The notes beneath the pieces are model-generated. The model did no database searches. It was not told where the DNA came from and was given only the letters and a program-made list of their open reading frames with translations. Below are positions 6,093 through 8,487 of a DNA stretch of 8,487 nt, in pieces; the first letter of the stretch is position 1, and each line of letters opens with the position of its first letter. The translations under genes were made by a program, and so were the position numbers. This DNA is from Gammaproteobacteria bacterium (GTDB lineage: Bacteria > Pseudomonadota > Gammaproteobacteria > Francisellales > CACEW01), in contig JANQIS010000167.1 of the NCBI GenBank assembly GCA_028282045.1, positions 1 to 8,487 on the forward strand. Direction: 5' to 3'.

Positions 6093-6107
6093 CCTCCACA
6101 TCAACTG

Positions 6108-6998
6108 CTACAGTGTGAGCAGGCGCTCCTGGATCTCCAGATAACGTTGTGCCACGGTGACGATTAAGTCATCGGGTGCATCAGGCAGCACTTTATCACC
6201 ATAGGGATCGCAGTGCTGACGAAACCATAAGCGAATGATTTCTTTATCAAAATTATCCGGCTCCTGACCTGCTGCCAATCGCTCTTTATAGGTTTGTGCA
6301 TCCCAGTAACGGCTAGAATCCGGCGTGTGGCATTCATCGATCAGCGTCAACTGGCCATCTGCGTCCAGGCCAAACTCATACTTGGTATCCACTAAAATCA
6401 ATCCGGCTTCTAATGCCCGCTGCTGGCCAAATTCAAATAGCTGCAATGCAATATCGGCTATTTGTGGCCAGTGGGCTTTCACTTCCACCATGGCATTGAG
6501 CAGTGCCGGCGTGAGCGGGGCATCATGGTCAGCAGCTTTGGTGGTGGGGGTGAGCATCGGTTGTGCCAAAGCAACATTTTTGCTTAGTCCATCCGCCAAA
6601 CTAGTATTGAAAAACTGTCGTTCTCCTTGTTGATACAAGGTCCAGATTGATGTATTGGTGGTGCCGGTCATATAACCGCGCACGATGACCTCAATCGGCA
6701 GTACCTGGCATTTTTTCACCCGCATACTGCGACTATCAACGACTTCCAACAGGTGATTGGGCACGATATGTTGCGTCTGAGCAAACCACCACGCCGACAC
6801 TTGATTTAATACGGCTCCTTTGAAAGGAATCGTCGCTAAATGGCGATCAAAAACACTGAGCCGATCTGTGGTCACCATCAATAACACATCACCCAAATCA
6901 TAAGTATCACGCACCTTGCCGCGATGCTTAGGATAAGGCAAATCAGTCTCACTGACGGCCACTTCACGTGCCGCCACAATGGTCGCTTTATCTAGCAT
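6108..6998 (-). CDS. purC: SAICAR synthase (phosphoribosylaminoimidazole-succinocarboxamide synthase)
   Basis: PurC joins aspartate to carboxyaminoimidazole ribotide using ATP, giving SAICAR. The protein is 296 residues, the longer type seen in yeast Ade1 and many proteobacteria, rather than the roughly 240-residue E. coli type. It carries all family landmarks: GKVRDTY at 27-33 (ATP-binding loop), TDRLSVFD at 44-51, signature 1 PIEVIVRGYMTG at 101-112, signature 2 LVDTKYEFG at 202-210, and DECHTPDSSRYW at 221-232. Signature 1 ends TGT where most members have TGS, a mild change. The start is ATG at 6998 with GGGA about eight bases upstream. It follows purQ by 70 bases on the same strand, so the two are probably cotranscribed. 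No terminator is visible after the stop. Confidence 0.96.
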   Translation of the reverse strand: MLDKATIVAAREVAVSETDLPYPKHRGKVRDTYDLGDVLLMVTTDRLSVFDRHLATIPFKGAVLNQVSAWWFAQTQHIVPNHLLEVVDSRSMRVKKCQVLPIEVIVRGYMTGTTNTSIWTLYQQGERQFFNTSLADGLSKNVALAQPMLTPTTKAADHDAPLTPALLNAMVEVKAHWPQIADIALQLFEFGQQRALEAGLILVDTKYEFGLDADGQLTLIDECHTPDSSRYWDAQTYKERLAAGQEPDNFDKEIIRLWFRQHCDPYGDKVLPDAPDDLIVTVAQRYLEIQERLLTL

Positions 6999-7055
6999 AG
7001 TAGTGTCCCGTTATGTGTTTTCATATCTGCAAAGCCTTTGTATAGCTGCTACTAA

Positions 7056-7071
7056 TGATGTTGGCACATCA
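7056..7071 (-). repeat. Small hairpin at the purQ stop codon
   Basis: TGATGT and ACATCA arms of six perfect base pairs enclose a four-base loop; on the minus strand the first arm begins with the purQ TGA stop. There is no U-run after it. It may protect the mRNA end or tune expression between purQ and purC, but it is short enough to be chance. Confidence 0.3.
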
Positions 7072-8340
7072 CCCATACTGATACACTCGGTGAGCAAATG
7101 GGTTAAAAAGAATATGGCGCTCACGTAACACGCGATCCACTGTGGCAATATCACCGTCATTAGCCACCACCTGCCAGATCACGCCATGGTGCACATGATC
7201 AATATGATTTAAACCACACTGACGCTGTAAGATCTCACACTTATGCTGTCCTATCATGTCGTCATGATCACGCACCAAATACGCCACACTATTGGGCTGA
7301 TCAACGGTATCAGCCACATATTCTTTGCTGGGATTATAGAGCTCATAACTCTCAGCCAATTGCGGCATTAATAAGTCGGCTTCTAATCGAGATTCTACTT
7401 CCCAATGTGCATAACGATGCACATCAACGTTGAGTCCCATCTGGCGCAATGCCTTTTGCACGCTTACCGCAGCATTGTCGTGAATCACCATCTTCACTGC
7501 CAAATCATGGCCGTTAACCGTGGGGCGATAACGAGCAATCGTTGCATGCTGTAGGGTGATATCCAAAGGCTGAGTGCTGACAGCGTGCTGGGCGCGAATA
7601 AAGTCGCGCATCGAAGTAAAAATCACATCACCATTGGGCGTGCGTTCCGGATGGGGCATCATAGCCAATACATTGCCGGCAGCATTTGAGACTGCTGCCA
7701 GGTTGCGATAAGAGCCGTTGGGATTAATGGGAAAATGACTATCGACTTTGCCGTGCTCATCACAATATTGCCACAAAGTTGCACCATTATCCTCCAGCGC
7801 CTGGAATACTTCATCGGTTAACACAAAACGCCCTTCAGCATGGGCAATCGGAATATAAATTGGCTGATCAAAGTGTTGGCCAAATACACTATTGGGTTGC
7901 ACCTGCATGGGCTTTATATGGCACCACACGTTATAATAACCCGTACCGACCACATGTGCGCCTTGCATACGCTTGTTCACCGTGAGCGCCATGCCAATCT
8001 GGCGATCAACCAACCCGGGAACCAAGCCACTTTCCACCAAAATCTGTGCGCCGTTACAAATGCCCAAAATGGGCTTGCCCAGTTGCGCCTGCTCGCCAAT
8101 ACGCTCAAGCAATGGATCTTTAGAGGCAATTAATCCGGAACGGCAACGGTCTTCATAAGAAAACCCGCCGATAATGACAAAGCCATCATAATCATGCAGT
8201 GATTGATTTCCTTGCCATAGTACATCATCGGCCTGCATGCCAACACGCTCAATGGCCATGCGGGTTTCACGCTCGCAATTGGAACCGGGGAATTGAATAA
8301 TGGCAATGTTTGGCTGGGTTATACCACGTTGCTGTGTCAT
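7069..8340 (-). CDS. purQ: FGAM synthase glutaminase subunit PurQ fused to two PurS-like domains
   Basis: PurQ releases ammonia from glutamine for FGAM synthase (step 4 of purine synthesis) in complex with PurL and PurS. Residues 11-250 are a complete class I amidotransferase: QFPGSNCERE at 16-25, GGFSYEDRCRSG at 58-69, the nucleophile elbow GICNGAQ with Cys95, HAEGRF at 167-172, and MPHPER with catalytic His230 and Glu232. Normal PurQ ends near here; this protein has 423 residues. The extra part holds two units ending alike: about 279-342 (DLAVKMVIHDNAAVSVQKAL, VDVHRYAHWEVE, LYNPSKEYV) and about 351-422 (SVAYLVRDHDD, a GL-centred segment, LFNPFAHRVYQY). Both match the PurS pattern of strand, helix, GL, strand, helix and a final NP-containing strand. 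Start ATG 8340 has AAAGGA (8348-8353) upstream, inside the end of the previous gene. PurL itself is outside the window. Confidence 0.93.
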   Translation of the reverse strand: MTQQRGITQPNIAIIQFPGSNCERETRMAIERVGMQADDVLWQGNQSLHDYDGFVIIGGFSYEDRCRSGLIASKDPLLERIGEQAQLGKPILGICNGAQILVESGLVPGLVDRQIGMALTVNKRMQGAHVVGTGYYNVWCHIKPMQVQPNSVFGQHFDQPIYIPIAHAEGRFVLTDEVFQALEDNGATLWQYCDEHGKVDSHFPINPNGSYRNLAAVSNAAGNVLAMMPHPERTPNGDVIFTSMRDFIRAQHAVSTQPLDITLQHATIARYRPTVNGHDLAVKMVIHDNAAVSVQKALRQMGLNVDVHRYAHWEVESRLEADLLMPQLAESYELYNPSKEYVADTVDQPNSVAYLVRDHDDMIGQHKCEILQRQCGLNHIDHVHHGVIWQVVANDGDIATVDRVLRERHILFNPFAHRVYQYG

Positions 8341-8343
8341 AGT

Positions 8344-8487
8344 TTATTCCTTTAACTTTACATCTTGTTGGCCAGCGACAACCTGACCAATTGGCTGGCA
8401 TTGAAATGCTGGAAAAGCATTGAGTATCGCATCAAAGTCCGCCACTGCACCGGCCGGTAAAATCACCACATACCCAATACCCATATT
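8344..8487 (-). CDS. purM: C-terminal end of probable AIR synthase (PurM), cut by window edge
   Basis: An open frame of 47 codons enters at 8487 and ends at TAA 8344-8346. It begins NMGIGYVVIL, matching the conserved FNMGIGM(V) strand near the C-terminus of PurM, and continues to IGQVVAG, like the usual IGEV ending. PurM closes the imidazole ring by converting FGAM to aminoimidazole ribotide, the step directly after PurQ's. The stop lies three bases before the purQ ATG, showing tight operon coupling. PurL also belongs to the same ATP-binding superfamily and cannot be fully excluded from so short a fragment. Confidence 0.72.
   Translation of the reverse strand, partial: NMGIGYVVILPAGAVADFDAILNAFPAFQCQPIGQVVAGQQDVKLKE

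Larger units (their letters stand above)
5711..6107. other. 397-base region without a clear gene
   Basis: The stretch between the pentapeptide gene and purC holds no recognisable gene. It contains a good hairpin at 5819-5846, a plus-strand ORF of 55 codons at 5925-6092 without a matching ribosome site, and on the minus strand a strong GGAGG site just after purC that leads into a frame stopped after 12 codons. Nothing marks a tRNA, insertion sequence or integrase. It is best read as a junction or decayed segment between the purine operon and the accessory genes. Confidence 0.5.

Noticed and set aside
6325..6633. 102-residue plus-strand ORF
   Set aside because: It is antisense to purC, which is complete and confidently identified.
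7779..8158. Overlapping plus-strand ORFs of 61-97 residues
   Set aside because: All are antisense to the purQ glutaminase domain and lack ribosome sites or familiar motifs.

Overview
The window looks like the chromosome of a gammaproteobacterium: Bcr/CflA transporter, long-type PurC, a PurM/PurQ/PurC gene order, and good Shine-Dalgarno sites. A Legionellales-like host is a guess from overall resemblance, not something the sequence proves. The purine genes are of moderate GC, while the pentapeptide-repeat gene in the middle is visibly richer in A and T.

Layout. Both edges carry de novo purine synthesis genes, all on the minus strand. The right edge (6108-8487) reads, in transcription order, the end of a PurM-like gene, then a long purQ, then purC. 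The left edge (1-843) is the N-terminal half of purF, which has its own extended -10 promoter at 872-880. Between purC and purF lies about 5.2 kb of genes unrelated to purine synthesis. Going left to right, these are a plus-strand operon (TetR-type regulator, unrecognised 88-residue protein, Bcr/CflA drug-efflux transporter; 1035-3097), a small exported protein (3207-3635), a convergent YafJ-like class II glutamine amidotransferase (3651-4505, minus), a pentapeptide-repeat protein with extra N- and C-terminal regions (4675-5697, minus), and a roughly 400-base stretch without a clear gene (5711-6107).

How the genes work together. PurF makes phosphoribosylamine, PurQ supplies ammonia to formylglycinamidine ribonucleotide (FGAM) synthase, PurM closes the imidazole ring and PurC adds aspartate. 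The most notable gene is purQ. Its protein is 423 residues, against roughly 220-290 for ordinary PurQ, and its C-terminal 170 residues look like two tandem PurS-like units. Since the known multi-subunit FGAM synthase uses one PurQ and a PurS dimer per PurL, this fusion would supply that ratio in one chain.

The TetR operon has a textbook self-regulation layout: an 8-bp perfect inverted repeat overlaps the -35 region of a promoter about 30 bases before the regulator start. The central genes look like accessory cargo, but no transposase, integrase, tRNA or target-site duplication was seen, so an insertion event remains an inference.
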